DNA of 64,000 nt from Methanocorpusculum labreanum Z (GTDB lineage Archaea; Halobacteriota; Methanomicrobia; Methanomicrobiales; Methanocorpusculaceae), in contig NC_008942.1 of assembly GCF_000015765.1 (NCBI RefSeq), positions 1,317,921 through 1,381,920 on the forward strand. The letters are read 5' to 3'. Made by a program: the position numbers and the translations under genes. Below the pieces are notes generated by a model. It searched no databases and had not been told where the DNA came from. It was given only the letters and a program-made list of their open reading frames with translations. Shown one piece after another: positions 25,890 through 35,557 of the stretch (within the stretch, counting starts at the first letter, position 1; every line of letters begins with the position of its first letter).

Positions 25890-27650
25890 ATGAAAGTTAT
25901 TTACAGCGACGGAACAATCGGAGAGTGTCCGAAAGAAGAAGAACTGCACGTAATACGCCATACAGCGGCCCACGTGCTGGCCCAGGCGGTCAAACGCCTC
26001 TACCCTCACGCAGCGTTCGGCTATGGTCCGGCTACCGAGAAGGGATTCTATTACGACATTGACCTAGGAGACACCAAACTCTCCGACACCGATCTTGCCG
26101 CAATCGAACAGGAGATGCGGGAGATCGTCAAGGCCAACCTGCAGATCAAACCGTTCATTCTTCCGCGTGCCGAAGCATTGAAGCTGATGGAAGAGCGCAA
26201 AGAGCCGTACAAAGTCGAGCACATCGCCGACCTGGACGAGAACGAGCCGCTGAGTTTCTTCCAGCAGGGCGAATACATCGATATGTGCACCGGCCCGCAC
26301 CTTACTTATACCAAGACCCTCAAAGCCTTCAAACTCACCGGACTGTCCGGCGCATACTGGAAAAACGACAGCAAAAACAAAATGCTGACGAGAATCAACG
26401 GAACCGCGTTCTCGAGCGGAAAAGAGCTTGAGGATTTCCTCAAACTGCAGGAAGAAGCGGAACGCCGCGACCACCGCAAGATCGGAAAAGAGATGAAGCT
26501 CTTCATGTTCTCTGACGAGGGTCCGGGATTCCCGTTCTTCCTGCCAAACGGCATGATCGTAAGGAATTCCCTGCTCGACTACTGGCGTGAACTCCATGCA
26601 GAAAACGGGTATCAGGAGATCTCGACGCCTTTGATCATGAACCGCTGTCTTTGGGAGACCAGCGGACACTGGGATCACTACAAGGACAACATGTACGCGA
26701 CCTGCATCGATGACGAGGATTACTGCATTAAACCGATGAACTGCCCGGGAGGCGTGATGGTCTACGCAAACGAGCCGCATAGTTACCGGGAACTTCCGAT
26801 GCGTCTCGCCGAACTCGGTCTGGTTCACCGTCATGAGCTGAAAGGCACGCTGCACGGACTCTTCCGTGTCCGCTGCTTCACGCAGGACGATGCCCATATC
26901 TTCATGAGAAAGAACCAGATCTCCGACGAGATCGCTGGCGTTGTCCGGCTCATCAACGAGGTTTACACCAAGTTCGGCTTCGAGTACTTCCTGGAACTCT
27001 CCACCCGCCCGGAAAACAGTATGGGCAGCGACGAGGACTGGGAAGCAGCAACGAACGGTCTCAAAGACGCTCTGGATCTGCTGAAGCTTCCCTACACGAT
27101 CAACGAAGGAGACGGGGCATTCTACGGGCCGAAGATCGATTTCCACTTAAAGGACTGTCTCGGCCGTACCTGGCAGTGTGGAACGATCCAGCTCGATTTC
27201 CAGATGCCGATCAACTTTGATCTCGCGTATGTGGATGAGAACGATGAGAGACAGCGGCCGATCATGATCCACCGGGTCTGTTTCGGTTCGATCGAGCGGT
27301 TCATCGGCATCCTGACCGAGCATTTCGCCGGCAGGTTCCCTGTCTGGCTCGCACCGATGCAGGCCAAGGTCCTTCTCGTTACAAAGAAGAGCGAGAGTTA
27401 TGCAGAAGAGATCTATGCGATGCTTAAGGATGCAAAGATCCGCTGCGAGCTCGACAACCGCAATGAAAAGATCGGATATATGATCCGGCAGGCGCACTAT
27501 ACCGAACGCGTCCCGTATATGATCATCATCGGCGAAAAAGAGCTTGAGGATCACACCGTTTCGATCCGTACCCGCGATGGAAAGACGGTGACGATGACGC
27601 CGGAAGAGTTCTTAACAAAGATCACATCCGAGATCAAAAACCGTATCTAA
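25890..27650 (+). CDS. thrS: Threonyl-tRNA synthetase, bacterial type, without TGS domain
   Basis: 586 residues. Class II synthetase that charges tRNA-Thr. It contains the bacterial/eukaryal editing domain (H24-x3-H28 in HVIRHTAAHV; MCTGPHL later), not the D-aminoacyl deacylase-like editing domain of most archaea. Catalytic motifs: RNSLLDYWRELH, YQEISTPLIMNR, CIKPMNCPGGVMVY (zinc Cys), VRCFTQDDAHIF, and a C-terminal anticodon-binding domain. Only about 18 residues precede the editing domain, so the usual N-terminal TGS domain is missing. A bacterial origin is likely. Ends with T7 at 27652-27658. Confidence 0.97.
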   Translation: MKVIYSDGTIGECPKEEELHVIRHTAAHVLAQAVKRLYPHAAFGYGPATEKGFYYDIDLGDTKLSDTDLAAIEQEMREIVKANLQIKPFILPRAEALKLMEERKEPYKVEHIADLDENEPLSFFQQGEYIDMCTGPHLTYTKTLKAFKLTGLSGAYWKNDSKNKMLTRINGTAFSSGKELEDFLKLQEEAERRDHRKIGKEMKLFMFSDEGPGFPFFLPNGMIVRNSLLDYWRELHAENGYQEISTPLIMNRCLWETSGHWDHYKDNMYATCIDDEDYCIKPMNCPGGVMVYANEPHSYRELPMRLAELGLVHRHELKGTLHGLFRVRCFTQDDAHIFMRKNQISDEIAGVVRLINEVYTKFGFEYFLELSTRPENSMGSDEDWEAATNGLKDALDLLKLPYTINEGDGAFYGPKIDFHLKDCLGRTWQCGTIQLDFQMPINFDLAYVDENDERQRPIMIHRVCFGSIERFIGILTEHFAGRFPVWLAPMQAKVLLVTKKSESYAEEIYAMLKDAKIRCELDNRNEKIGYMIRQAHYTERVPYMIIIGEKELEDHTVSIRTRDGKTVTMTPEEFLTKITSEIKNRI

Positions 27651-27655
27651 TTTTT

Positions 27656-28348
27656 TTATTGGGGACAAAACCGGATCCGGTCTTTGTCTGTTGGAATCCC
27701 GTTGGATACGGATTTCCACTCGCCGTTTTTATATACTTCGTATTTTTCAAAAGCGCAAGGAAGTCCGTTTGCCGTCGCTATGTTGCTGCTGTCCATTAAC
27801 TGAAAATGCAGATGCGGGGCAAATGAATTGCCGGAGTGGCCCACCCTCCCGATCAAGTCTCCTTTTTTGACGGTCTGTCCTACAGTAACCTGGACCGACC
27901 CTTTCTGCAGATGGACAAGCGCGGCATAGACGTTTTCGCCGCATTTCAGAATCATGTAGTTGCCCGCAATGCGCTGGGCGTCATCTTTTTCCGGATCGAA
28001 GTAATGCGCATTTTTGTAGGCGTTGGCGATGTCCGAAAACAGATTCGTTCGTGCCCGTTCTTCATAACCGTCCTCTGCCTGAACAACGATCCCATCGCAC
28101 GGTGCATACACGTTTTGGCCCCAGCAGTAGTAGTCCTTTAAGGAAACCCCGAAAATCAAATAGTGAAGGAAACTCACGCGATAGGCGGGATTGCCCTTTC
28201 TCTCCCAATCCACCTGAATGAAATCATACGCATATCTCGTTCCGAACCGGTTCGTGCCGTGGCTTGGAATTTTGGTCCCGGGCGTTGTTGGAGAGAGCCA
28301 TTCCCCCCTCAAAGGAAACTCAACTATTATCGGTGCACGCTCGTTCAT
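27656..28348 (-). CDS. M23/LytM-family peptidase-like protein
   Basis: 230 residues, no signal peptide. The C-terminal half is a LytM beta-barrel: YAPCDGIVVQAEDG, GNYMILKCGENVYAALVHLQKGS, VGQTVKKGDLIGRVGHSGNSFAPHLHFQL with the HLH zinc ligand pair. The usual first His-x3-Asp ligand pair is replaced by RYAYDF, with a nearby H in SHGTNRFGT. M23 enzymes cut peptide cross-links in bacterial walls, which methanogens of this group lack; the target could be pseudomurein-like material, a protein, or foreign bacteria. Converges with thrS. Confidence 0.8.
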   Translation of the reverse strand: MNERAPIIVEFPLRGEWLSPTTPGTKIPSHGTNRFGTRYAYDFIQVDWERKGNPAYRVSFLHYLIFGVSLKDYYCWGQNVYAPCDGIVVQAEDGYEERARTNLFSDIANAYKNAHYFDPEKDDAQRIAGNYMILKCGENVYAALVHLQKGSVQVTVGQTVKKGDLIGRVGHSGNSFAPHLHFQLMDSSNIATANGLPCAFEKYEVYKNGEWKSVSNGIPTDKDRIRFCPQ

Positions 28349-28413
28349 CCGCGGGTCTCTTTTTCATTTTTCACTGTCTCTACTGGTGATTATTCGCTAT
28401 CCATCATCGTTTA

Positions 28414-28556
28414 TTTTGCGGTGTGGTGGGGGGGGACAGGACCCGCCGCACGTGGGAAGACAAACTGTAAATAAACGATTTGCTCCGCTAAGGTCGTCCG
28501 TTTCGCTTCGCTCGCGTCCAACCCGCATCTTAAATAATTTCCACACCCAATCAAAT
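28414..28556. repeat. Probable decayed copy of the inverted-repeat element, upstream of addB
   Basis: A 22-bp stretch at 28477-28498 starting GATTTGCTCCGC and ending GGTCGTC is identical to 63391-63412 inside the large element. CCAACCCGC follows in both after a short gap, and GGGTGTGGAAA (reverse strand near 28543-28555) matches the conserved module of both elements. No terminal repeats are recognisable. The addB promoter must lie here. Confidence 0.45.
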
Positions 28557-28561
28557 CACAT

Positions 28562-31309
28562 ATGGATCCCTTCTCCCTCATCCTCTCCGAATACACCTCA
28601 CATGCCAAAACCGACCCTTTCGGAACATGGATCCTCTTTGAAAACACCTCTCTTGCAAACACCGCCGTACAAAAACTCCGCGAAGAAGACGCCATCCTCC
28701 CCGACCACATAACAACCGTAAAAGGCCTTGCAAAAAGCATCCTCAGCGCCCTCTCTCCTGCCACACGCATCATCGACCCCGAAGAACAGCACCTCCTCTT
28801 CGCCCGGATCGGGTCAGACGTCCTCGGGAAAAAACGCATCACCGACACCCAGACCGAAAACCTCGTCAACCTTTTTATCACCCTCAAAACAAACAAACTC
28901 GTCCTCCCGGAGGGTGAAGACAAATTCAACGACTTCCGGGATATATTTTCCCGCTATGAAGAGTTCTGCCGCGAAAACGACTGCTTTGACTCCATCCTCG
29001 CAATAGAAAGGGCCTCTGGAATAGCCGGTGAAATGGAAATCGGCACCGTCCTCTGCTACGCATTATACAAACCAACCCCCCTCGCCGTCGACCTCCTCCT
29101 TGCACTTCCCGGCACCATCATAACCCGGCCGCCCGTTACTGAAATCCCCGGCCTCCCGGAAACGTGCAGAGGCGTCTATCAATACACCGACACCCGCACC
29201 GAACTCCGCTCCGCCCTTGAATCCATTGCCGCACTCATCGAATCAGGCGTCCCGCCAAAAGACATCGCCCTCCTTACGCCCTCCCTCCCGTCCGCTCTGC
29301 CCCTCCTCGACGAACTCGTCCCCGACTTCAGCGTCCTGCTGGAGGGGACACGGCGGCCCCTCGGATTCTTTGCCGGCGAAGACATCCCGATCGAAAACCT
29401 CCCGCCTGTCCGCTGTGCCCTCGCCTGGCTCGCCGCATTCGCCTTCGACTGCAGAATCGACGACCTCAAAATCATCATCGAAAGCCCCTACTTCTCCCTC
29501 AAGAAGGACTGGCTCACCGCCGGCAGACTCGAAAAAGCCGGCATCATCACCAAAACCGAAAAAGGCAGGGCTGCCTGGCGGACCGTCGCCGAACGGCTCG
29601 CCGCTGCAAGGAAAAAAGAGATCGGCGAGCACGACGCCGCATTCCAGGCGAGCCTCGACCGGCTCCTTGACCGGCTCGACGAAAACCTCGAACACACAGG
29701 CACCCTTGCCGGACACTGCCGGGCACTCAAAGCAGACCTCTCCGCCCTTGGGTGGACGAAGATCCAGATGAAGCCGCAGGACGAAGCGGCCCGTCACGCC
29801 TTCCTCCGCCTGCTCGACAAACTCGCTCTCACCTCGCTTGCCGAAGTTTCCTACACCGTTCGCGAATTCTACGCGATGCTTTCCCGATTCTGTGAGAAAA
29901 CCACCAAGATCAGCTACCCCGAATCGAAACACGCCTTCTTTGCAGGCGACCTCCGCTCCGTAGCCGGCACGAAGCGGCCCTACGTTTTTATCACCGGCCT
30001 CTCCGCCGACCGGATCCCGAGGATCGAGGCGGCCATCCCTCTCCTGAACGCTCAGGAGACCGCCCGCATCCAGCCGGACAGGGTCCAGAACCTGCTGGAT
30101 GCAAGCCGATACTACTTCCACGCCGCCGGGCTTGCCGCCGAAAAACAGCTCATCCTCTCCTGCGCCGGTCACGACGGCGAGAAAAGCCTGACCCCGTCCC
30201 CGTATCTCACCCGCCTCGCCGAGCCGGAACCAAAAAGTCCGGGATTTCTGGCCCATTCGATGACCGCGAACCAGACGAGGGCCGGAGAACTGCTCGCCGC
30301 CGGCAGGGAAAACGAATGCGAAGGTCTCTTCGGCATCCCATCCCTCGAGACCGCGGCGGAGATCATCGGGATCGAGACCGTGGACCGGACCGGGACGCCG
30401 GGCATCTACGATGCGGAGTTTGCCGGCGACGGGATCGCCGAAGCATTCGCCGCGGCCTACACGGAAAAGACCGAGTTCGCCCCGACCGTGCTCGAACGCT
30501 ACCGGGAATGCCCGTTCAAATGGTATCTCGCGGACCATCTCCGCCTCGAAAACCCCGCGGATTTCAGTGCGGAGAGGATCATTGTAGGCACCGTCATGCA
30601 CAAAGCGATGGAGCGGTTTTTCCGGGAATACATGTCCCCCCTGACCGAGGAAAACGAATCAGACGCCGCGGAGTTTCTGAAAAAACTCGTGACGGAGGAG
30701 TTCAAAAACCGGCACATCAAAACGCCTTCCTGGCAGTCGATGCTGAACGGATATCTGGGGAACGGCGGGCTTGAGAGCAGCTGCGATTTGATCATCCGGC
30801 TCGAGACCGGATTCTACGCCGCAGGATTTCGCACCCTGCCCGAGTGGCTGGAACAGAAGGTCACGGCGGAGATCCCGGGCGGAGATCCGTTCACGGTCAC
30901 CGGATGGGTCGACCGGGTGATGTTCAACGAACAGACCAAAGAGTTCGCGGTCGTCGACTACAAGACCGGGAACGTAAAAACATGGAAGGAACTCGAGGAA
31001 GGATCCGCACTGCAGATCCCTCTCTACACCGAGGCCGTACGGCAGATGACCGGCTGCAGCCCGCTGCCCGGGACCTATCTCAAAATTGCCCCGGACGAGG
31101 TGAAGGACAAAAATCCCTACCTTGTTAGAGGAAAACAGCAGAAAAGCGTCGAGGAAGTCGGCGACGCGGCGTTCGCATTCTGCCGGGAGACGCGGGAGAT
31201 GATGAAGGCAGGAAAATGCGGCACCGTGTCCGGCGAAACGTGCCCGGACGATTACTGCCCGTACAAACGGATCTGCCGGTTCGTCCCGTTCCGGGGGGAG
31301 GAGGCATGA
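28562..31309 (+). CDS. AddB-like ATP-dependent nuclease subunit (PD-(D/E)xK, Fe-S)
   Basis: 915 residues. The N-terminal two thirds resemble the helicase-like part of AddB but have no Walker A motif. The C-terminal nuclease has IVGTVMHKAMERFF (GxxxHxxM type), the catalytic VVDYKTG, and SALQIPLYTEAV with the conserved Gln. Cysteines in ECPFKWYL and in CPDDYCPYKRICRF would hold the 4Fe-4S staple found in AddB. It overlaps the AddA-like gene by 4 nt. With AddA it should process double-strand DNA ends. Codon use is richer in C/G than neighbouring genes. Archaea normally use HerA-NurA. Confidence 0.85.
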   Translation: MDPFSLILSEYTSHAKTDPFGTWILFENTSLANTAVQKLREEDAILPDHITTVKGLAKSILSALSPATRIIDPEEQHLLFARIGSDVLGKKRITDTQTENLVNLFITLKTNKLVLPEGEDKFNDFRDIFSRYEEFCRENDCFDSILAIERASGIAGEMEIGTVLCYALYKPTPLAVDLLLALPGTIITRPPVTEIPGLPETCRGVYQYTDTRTELRSALESIAALIESGVPPKDIALLTPSLPSALPLLDELVPDFSVLLEGTRRPLGFFAGEDIPIENLPPVRCALAWLAAFAFDCRIDDLKIIIESPYFSLKKDWLTAGRLEKAGIITKTEKGRAAWRTVAERLAAARKKEIGEHDAAFQASLDRLLDRLDENLEHTGTLAGHCRALKADLSALGWTKIQMKPQDEAARHAFLRLLDKLALTSLAEVSYTVREFYAMLSRFCEKTTKISYPESKHAFFAGDLRSVAGTKRPYVFITGLSADRIPRIEAAIPLLNAQETARIQPDRVQNLLDASRYYFHAAGLAAEKQLILSCAGHDGEKSLTPSPYLTRLAEPEPKSPGFLAHSMTANQTRAGELLAAGRENECEGLFGIPSLETAAEIIGIETVDRTGTPGIYDAEFAGDGIAEAFAAAYTEKTEFAPTVLERYRECPFKWYLADHLRLENPADFSAERIIVGTVMHKAMERFFREYMSPLTEENESDAAEFLKKLVTEEFKNRHIKTPSWQSMLNGYLGNGGLESSCDLIIRLETGFYAAGFRTLPEWLEQKVTAEIPGGDPFTVTGWVDRVMFNEQTKEFAVVDYKTGNVKTWKELEEGSALQIPLYTEAVRQMTGCSPLPGTYLKIAPDEVKDKNPYLVRGKQQKSVEEVGDAAFAFCRETREMMKAGKCGTVSGETCPDDYCPYKRICRFVPFRGEEA

Positions 31310-34300
31310 CAGCCGAACTGACCGAGGCCCAGAGACGGGCGCTCTTTATGGAAGAAAGCGTCTGCGTGACCGCGGGCGCCGGGACCGGGAAGACATTCCT
31401 TTTGACCAAACGGTATATCGCCGCGCTCACCTACCGGCGGGAGACGATGCATACCGGGGCAAGCGACATCCTCGCCCTCACCTACACCGACAAGGCGGCG
31501 GCCGAGATGCGGACGAAGATCGGCCGGGAACTCAAGAAAGCGGCGGAAGAGGATCCAGAGCTCGAAGGGGTCTGGGAGAGTTTTTCGCGGTGCAGTATCA
31601 GCACGTTCCACGGATTCTGCCTCTCGCTTTTGAAGGAGTTCGCCTACGAGGCAGGACTCGACGCGGGATTTTCCGTGATGGACGAGCTCGACACCCACGA
31701 ACTCGTGACGGGAACGATCCGTGAGATGCTGGAACATCCGCCGGCCACCCTTTTCGGCGACGTGGTCACCCTCTTCGATCATCTGCGGGAGGCAACGATC
31801 GCGGGATATCTCCAGAGCCTGATGCGGATCGAAGGGGCCAAAGACTGGTTTTCTCTGCTGGAGAAAAACCCCTCTGCCGTGATCGCGGTCTGGCAGAAGG
31901 CCTGGGATGAAGAGATCACGGCGTATCGAGACGATCTTGCCGGCGACGAGCTCGTTAACGCCCTGATGGCGGAACTCCGGGCCCTCGCTCCCGAACGAAA
32001 AGGCGAGCTCTTCCAGGCGGGACCGGCGGCATTTGCGGCATTCTGCGATGCAAACGGGCCGGCCGAGATGTATGCCGCAGGAAAACTCCTCGCAGGCATA
32101 AATACGAACGCCTACAAAGCCCCTCTTCCGAAAGGAGGCCTGGAACGGTTCAAGGAAAAACGCGAGGTGTTCAAAGAGTTCCCGACCCACCCGGACGAAT
32201 CCGATCCGAGAACGCGGCTCACGTTCGAGATCCTCGCGGCCCTCGGACGGGTCGCCTCCGCCGTCTCTGAAAGAACGGTCCGCGAAAAACAGCAGAGGGG
32301 CGTCCTCGACTTCGACGACCTGATTCAAAAGACCCGGGATCTGATCGAAAACGACGCCGTTCAGAAAACGCTCAACGCCAGATACCGGTATATCCTCGTC
32401 GACGAGGTCCAGGACAACGACCCGGTCCTCACCGACATCATCCGGATCCTCTGCGGCGACCCGAAAGAGAACAACCGGCTGTTCATCGTCGGGGACGCGA
32501 AGCAGTCGATCTATCTTTTCAGAGGAGCGGACGTCTCCGGATTCAACGCCTTCCAGACCGTTTTTGCAAACGATCCCGTGGAACTCGACACGAGTTTTCG
32601 GACCGTGCCCGAGATCATCCGGCTGGTGAACCACGTATTTTCGTCCGTGTTTGCGGACCCAAAAGAGATCTGGGAGGCCGGATACGGCGAGCTCACCCCC
32701 CACCGGGCCGGCCACTCCGGATCAGTGACCCTGATCCGGCTTCCAACTGGCGAGACCAAAGCCGAGTCGATGCGGCGTGAGGCACGGACCCTCGCTTCCT
32801 GGATTTTCGACACGGTTTCCCGCAAAAAACTGAGCGTCTATGATAAAGACGGGACCTGCCGGCCCGCACGGTTCGGCGATATCGCGGTCCTCATCGAGGC
32901 ACGGACCCATATGGACAAACTCCGGCACGCTCTGGAGAGCTACGGGGTCCCCTATACCGAGGAGAAGGGATACAGCTTCTATCAAAAGCAGGAGGTCTTC
33001 GACTTCACGAATCTCCTGAAGGCGATCGTGTATCCCGAGGAGGACATCCCGCTCTACGGCGTGCTTAAGTCCCCCTACTTCGGGATCTCCGACGCGGAAC
33101 TCTGCCGGGCAGCGGCGGGCAGCGGGCGGCCGCTGATCTGGCGGCTGCGAAACTACGCGACCGCGAATCCCGATTCGAAGATCGGGAAAGCGGTCGGAGA
33201 TCTCGCCCGCTGGCATGCGGAGATCGGAACGGAGCCTTTCGTCCCCTTCCTTTCCCGGCTGATCGCGGAGTCGGGGATCGCGGCGGTCTACGGCGGCCTC
33301 CCGTTCGGGCGGGAAGCGACCGCAAATCTGGAGAAACTGGTGGCGATCGCCCGTTCGCGTTCCATGAACCGGCCGTTTTCGGTGTACGAGTATCTCGGGA
33401 TCCTGGACACCTGCATGGAGGAGGAGTTCGACGAGCGGGAAGGGATGGTCCCAAGCGAAGAGGACGACCGGGTGAAGATCCTCACCGTGCATGCCTCGAA
33501 GGGGCTGGAGTATCCGATCCTCGCCCTCTGCTTTGCCGGGACGGGGGACGGTCTGAAGGTTTCGGCCCCGGTGTTCGATGCAGAACTGGGCGTGGGGATC
33601 CCGGTCCGGCTCGCGGGCGAAGGGGAGGGACTTTCATTCGTGATCGAGTGCCTGAAGCCGGAGATGAAGGCAAAACTACTTGCCGAGCGGAAACGGCTGT
33701 TTTACGTGGCGATGACCCGGGCCCGGGACCATCTGGTGATTTCGGGAACGGACGGGAAAAAGGGGCCGGAGACGAACTCGTTTTTATCGATGTATGATGC
33801 GGGGATCAGCGGATGTCCGTATCTCCCGGAACTGATCACGGATTGTGTCGCAGAGCCGGGTGATCTCTGCCGGATCCGGCCGAAGGTCCCGGATGGGTGG
33901 ACGGATACCCCTCTGCCGACAAAAGAGGAGGAGGCCGCACAAAGCCTGACCGCGGCCGTGAGAAACCGGACCCCGTCCGCGGCGGAAGAGGCGGCGATGC
34001 TTCGGGGAACGGCGCTCCACGAGGTGTTCGAGGGTAAGCCGGCGGATGCGGCGGTGAAACGCTACGGACTTCCCCCCGCGGCGGCAGAAGAGTTTGCGGC
34101 GAAGTATGCGGCGTTTCTTGCGTCGCCTTTGATGCAGAATGCGGCAAAAAGCATCTGCGAGCAGGAGGTCGCGTTTTCCTTTGAAGGGACTCCCCTGAAT
34201 GGGGTGATCGACCGGCTGGTTCAATATGAGGATGGAAGCTGGATGATCATCGATTATAAAACGGGCCGGCCTTCAAAAATGGAGCTGGAGAGATACGAGA

Positions 34301-34479
34301 GCCAGCTTGCGGTGTATTTCCTGTGGGCGAAACGTTTGTTCGGGAAGGATCCCGAGGTGTGTCTGTATCTTTCGGATAAGAATGAGGTCGTGTCGTTTAC
34401 GATGGATGAGGAGCGGGCGATGGGGCTGGTGGCGGAGAAGATGTGGGAGAACCGGGCGGAGGGGGAACCCACTCCCTAA
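31306..34479 (+). CDS. AddA-like UvrD-family helicase-nuclease subunit
   Basis: 1057 residues from ATG 31306, chosen because GGAGGAGG lies just upstream and the start overlaps the addB stop (ATGA). Superfamily 1 helicase: Walker A AGAGTGKTFLLTKRYI, YTDKAAAEMRTKI, Walker B ILVDEVQDNDP, GDAKQSIYLFRGAD, TVHASKGLEYPIL and VAMTRARDHLVI. The C-terminal PD-(D/E)xK nuclease has GTALHEVFEG and WMIIDYKTGRP with YESQLAVY. Both subunits thus keep nuclease motifs, as in bacterial AddAB. High G+C and long open frames on the opposite strand again differ from the flanks. Confidence 0.92.
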   Translation: MTAELTEAQRRALFMEESVCVTAGAGTGKTFLLTKRYIAALTYRRETMHTGASDILALTYTDKAAAEMRTKIGRELKKAAEEDPELEGVWESFSRCSISTFHGFCLSLLKEFAYEAGLDAGFSVMDELDTHELVTGTIREMLEHPPATLFGDVVTLFDHLREATIAGYLQSLMRIEGAKDWFSLLEKNPSAVIAVWQKAWDEEITAYRDDLAGDELVNALMAELRALAPERKGELFQAGPAAFAAFCDANGPAEMYAAGKLLAGINTNAYKAPLPKGGLERFKEKREVFKEFPTHPDESDPRTRLTFEILAALGRVASAVSERTVREKQQRGVLDFDDLIQKTRDLIENDAVQKTLNARYRYILVDEVQDNDPVLTDIIRILCGDPKENNRLFIVGDAKQSIYLFRGADVSGFNAFQTVFANDPVELDTSFRTVPEIIRLVNHVFSSVFADPKEIWEAGYGELTPHRAGHSGSVTLIRLPTGETKAESMRREARTLASWIFDTVSRKKLSVYDKDGTCRPARFGDIAVLIEARTHMDKLRHALESYGVPYTEEKGYSFYQKQEVFDFTNLLKAIVYPEEDIPLYGVLKSPYFGISDAELCRAAAGSGRPLIWRLRNYATANPDSKIGKAVGDLARWHAEIGTEPFVPFLSRLIAESGIAAVYGGLPFGREATANLEKLVAIARSRSMNRPFSVYEYLGILDTCMEEEFDEREGMVPSEEDDRVKILTVHASKGLEYPILALCFAGTGDGLKVSAPVFDAELGVGIPVRLAGEGEGLSFVIECLKPEMKAKLLAERKRLFYVAMTRARDHLVISGTDGKKGPETNSFLSMYDAGISGCPYLPELITDCVAEPGDLCRIRPKVPDGWTDTPLPTKEEEAAQSLTAAVRNRTPSAAEEAAMLRGTALHEVFEGKPADAAVKRYGLPPAAAEEFAAKYAAFLASPLMQNAAKSICEQEVAFSFEGTPLNGVIDRLVQYEDGSWMIIDYKTGRPSKMELERYESQLAVYFLWAKRLFGKDPEVCLYLSDKNEVVSFTMDEERAMGLVAEKMWENRAEGEPTP

Positions 34480-34522
34480 TCCAACATCAAAGAACGTTTT
34501 TCAAAAAGAGAGAGATGATCCC

Positions 34523-35557
34523 TCACATCGCAAACAGCGGAGCGAGTTCCACCTTCTGCCAGTCCAGATCGATCACCTTCATCCACAGGGTCCGGGTCGC
34601 CGGAACGAATACCACCTGGTGGTTCGAAGAGTACGGGTATCCAAAGAGCTCCGAGTGACGGAAGGTCGCCCCGTCGTCGGTCATGAGCACATCGCGGATC
34701 TGCATCATTTCTTCAGCATCGATCGACCCCTTTGCCGCCTCCGCCTGACTCAGCAGATTCGCATATCTCGTCAGCGAGTGTTCTCCGGGCGGGGTCGTCA
34801 GATCCCAGCTCGGGTCGACGAAGTGGTTCGCCGCGGCAACGACCCCGTCCCCGATCCGAACCTTCGTTTCGTTAAGCCCGACCTCAAAGACGTATGCTCC
34901 ATCCGGCCCTCCGACATCCACGATCCAGGCAACATCCGGACGGGTCGTCAAAACACCCGTCTTCAAACCGTCAAGATCCGAGTAATCGAGCATCAGGCGG
35001 AAGAACTCCGATATCAGATCAGGGCGGTCATCCTGGCCGACGGGAGCGAGACCCGAGTTGTCGTCTGCAATAAAGAGACCGGCGCTGTTCATCAGCGTCT
35101 CGGGGCGGGAACCCGCCGGGCCGAAGGTTGCAACACCGTTGCTTCCGTCCGTCGGCCGGCACACGGCAAGCACGTAATACGGATTGAACGGATCCAAAAG
35201 ATCGGGAAGGTCCCAGTTCCGCGAAAGGACGACCGATCCGTCCGTTGTATAAGTATCCCAGACGGCGAGATAGGAACAGCCGGCCGGCATCGAGATATAC
35301 AGGGCCGGACCGTAGTAGAGAATCGAAAGGTCGGCCTCCGAAAGACCGGTCGTCTCGGCCATCCCGCGGGTGATCTCCTTCATCCGCTCGGGCTGGAATT
35401 GTGTGCCGGCTGACGCATACCAGCGGAGATAATCGAGGGAATATCCGCGGTCTTCAAGGGTTTTTGTGAGCATGGCATACTCAGACAGCAGTTCGGTTTT
35501 CATCAGACCGCCGTACTGCCTGCCCATCTCCCGATACGAGCCTTCAAGCAGGATCAC
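34523..35557 (-). CDS. C45/choloylglycine-hydrolase-like Ntn hydrolase, 5' end lost by frameshift
   Basis: 344 residues read from a GTG that is probably not the real start. GSYREMGRQYGGLMK and AGCSYLAVWDTYTTDGSVVLSRNWD are typical of the C45 acyltransferase / phospholipase B-like Ntn group; Cys94 would be the autoprocessed nucleophile. SRNWDLP and a late PYSSNHQVVF segment fit. The natural reading frame continues upstream as GRAYLAGNYTVILLEG, which joins a lipoprotein signal peptide in another frame (see 35554-35718). It may cleave amide bonds of a lipid- or peptide-like substrate at the cell surface. Confidence 0.7.
   Translation of the reverse strand: MILLEGSYREMGRQYGGLMKTELLSEYAMLTKTLEDRGYSLDYLRWYASAGTQFQPERMKEITRGMAETTGLSEADLSILYYGPALYISMPAGCSYLAVWDTYTTDGSVVLSRNWDLPDLLDPFNPYYVLAVCRPTDGSNGVATFGPAGSRPETLMNSAGLFIADDNSGLAPVGQDDRPDLISEFFRLMLDYSDLDGLKTGVLTTRPDVAWIVDVGGPDGAYVFEVGLNETKVRIGDGVVAAANHFVDPSWDLTTPPGEHSLTRYANLLSQAEAAKGSIDAEEMMQIRDVLMTDDGATFRHSELFGYPYSSNHQVVFVPATRTLWMKVIDLDWQKVELAPLFAM

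Noticed and set aside
29243-30601. 452-codon open frame on the minus strand opposite the AddB-like gene
   Set aside because: It is a mirror of the G/C-rich third positions of the real gene; its translation is low-complexity in Gly, Glu and Val and shows no domain.
31252-32715. 487-codon open frame on the minus strand opposite the AddA-like gene
   Set aside because: Same cause; the plus-strand frame has all helicase motifs.
34307-35413. 368-codon plus-strand frame opposite the C45-like gene
   Set aside because: Arg/Gly-rich translation without motifs; the minus strand carries the recognisable hydrolase.
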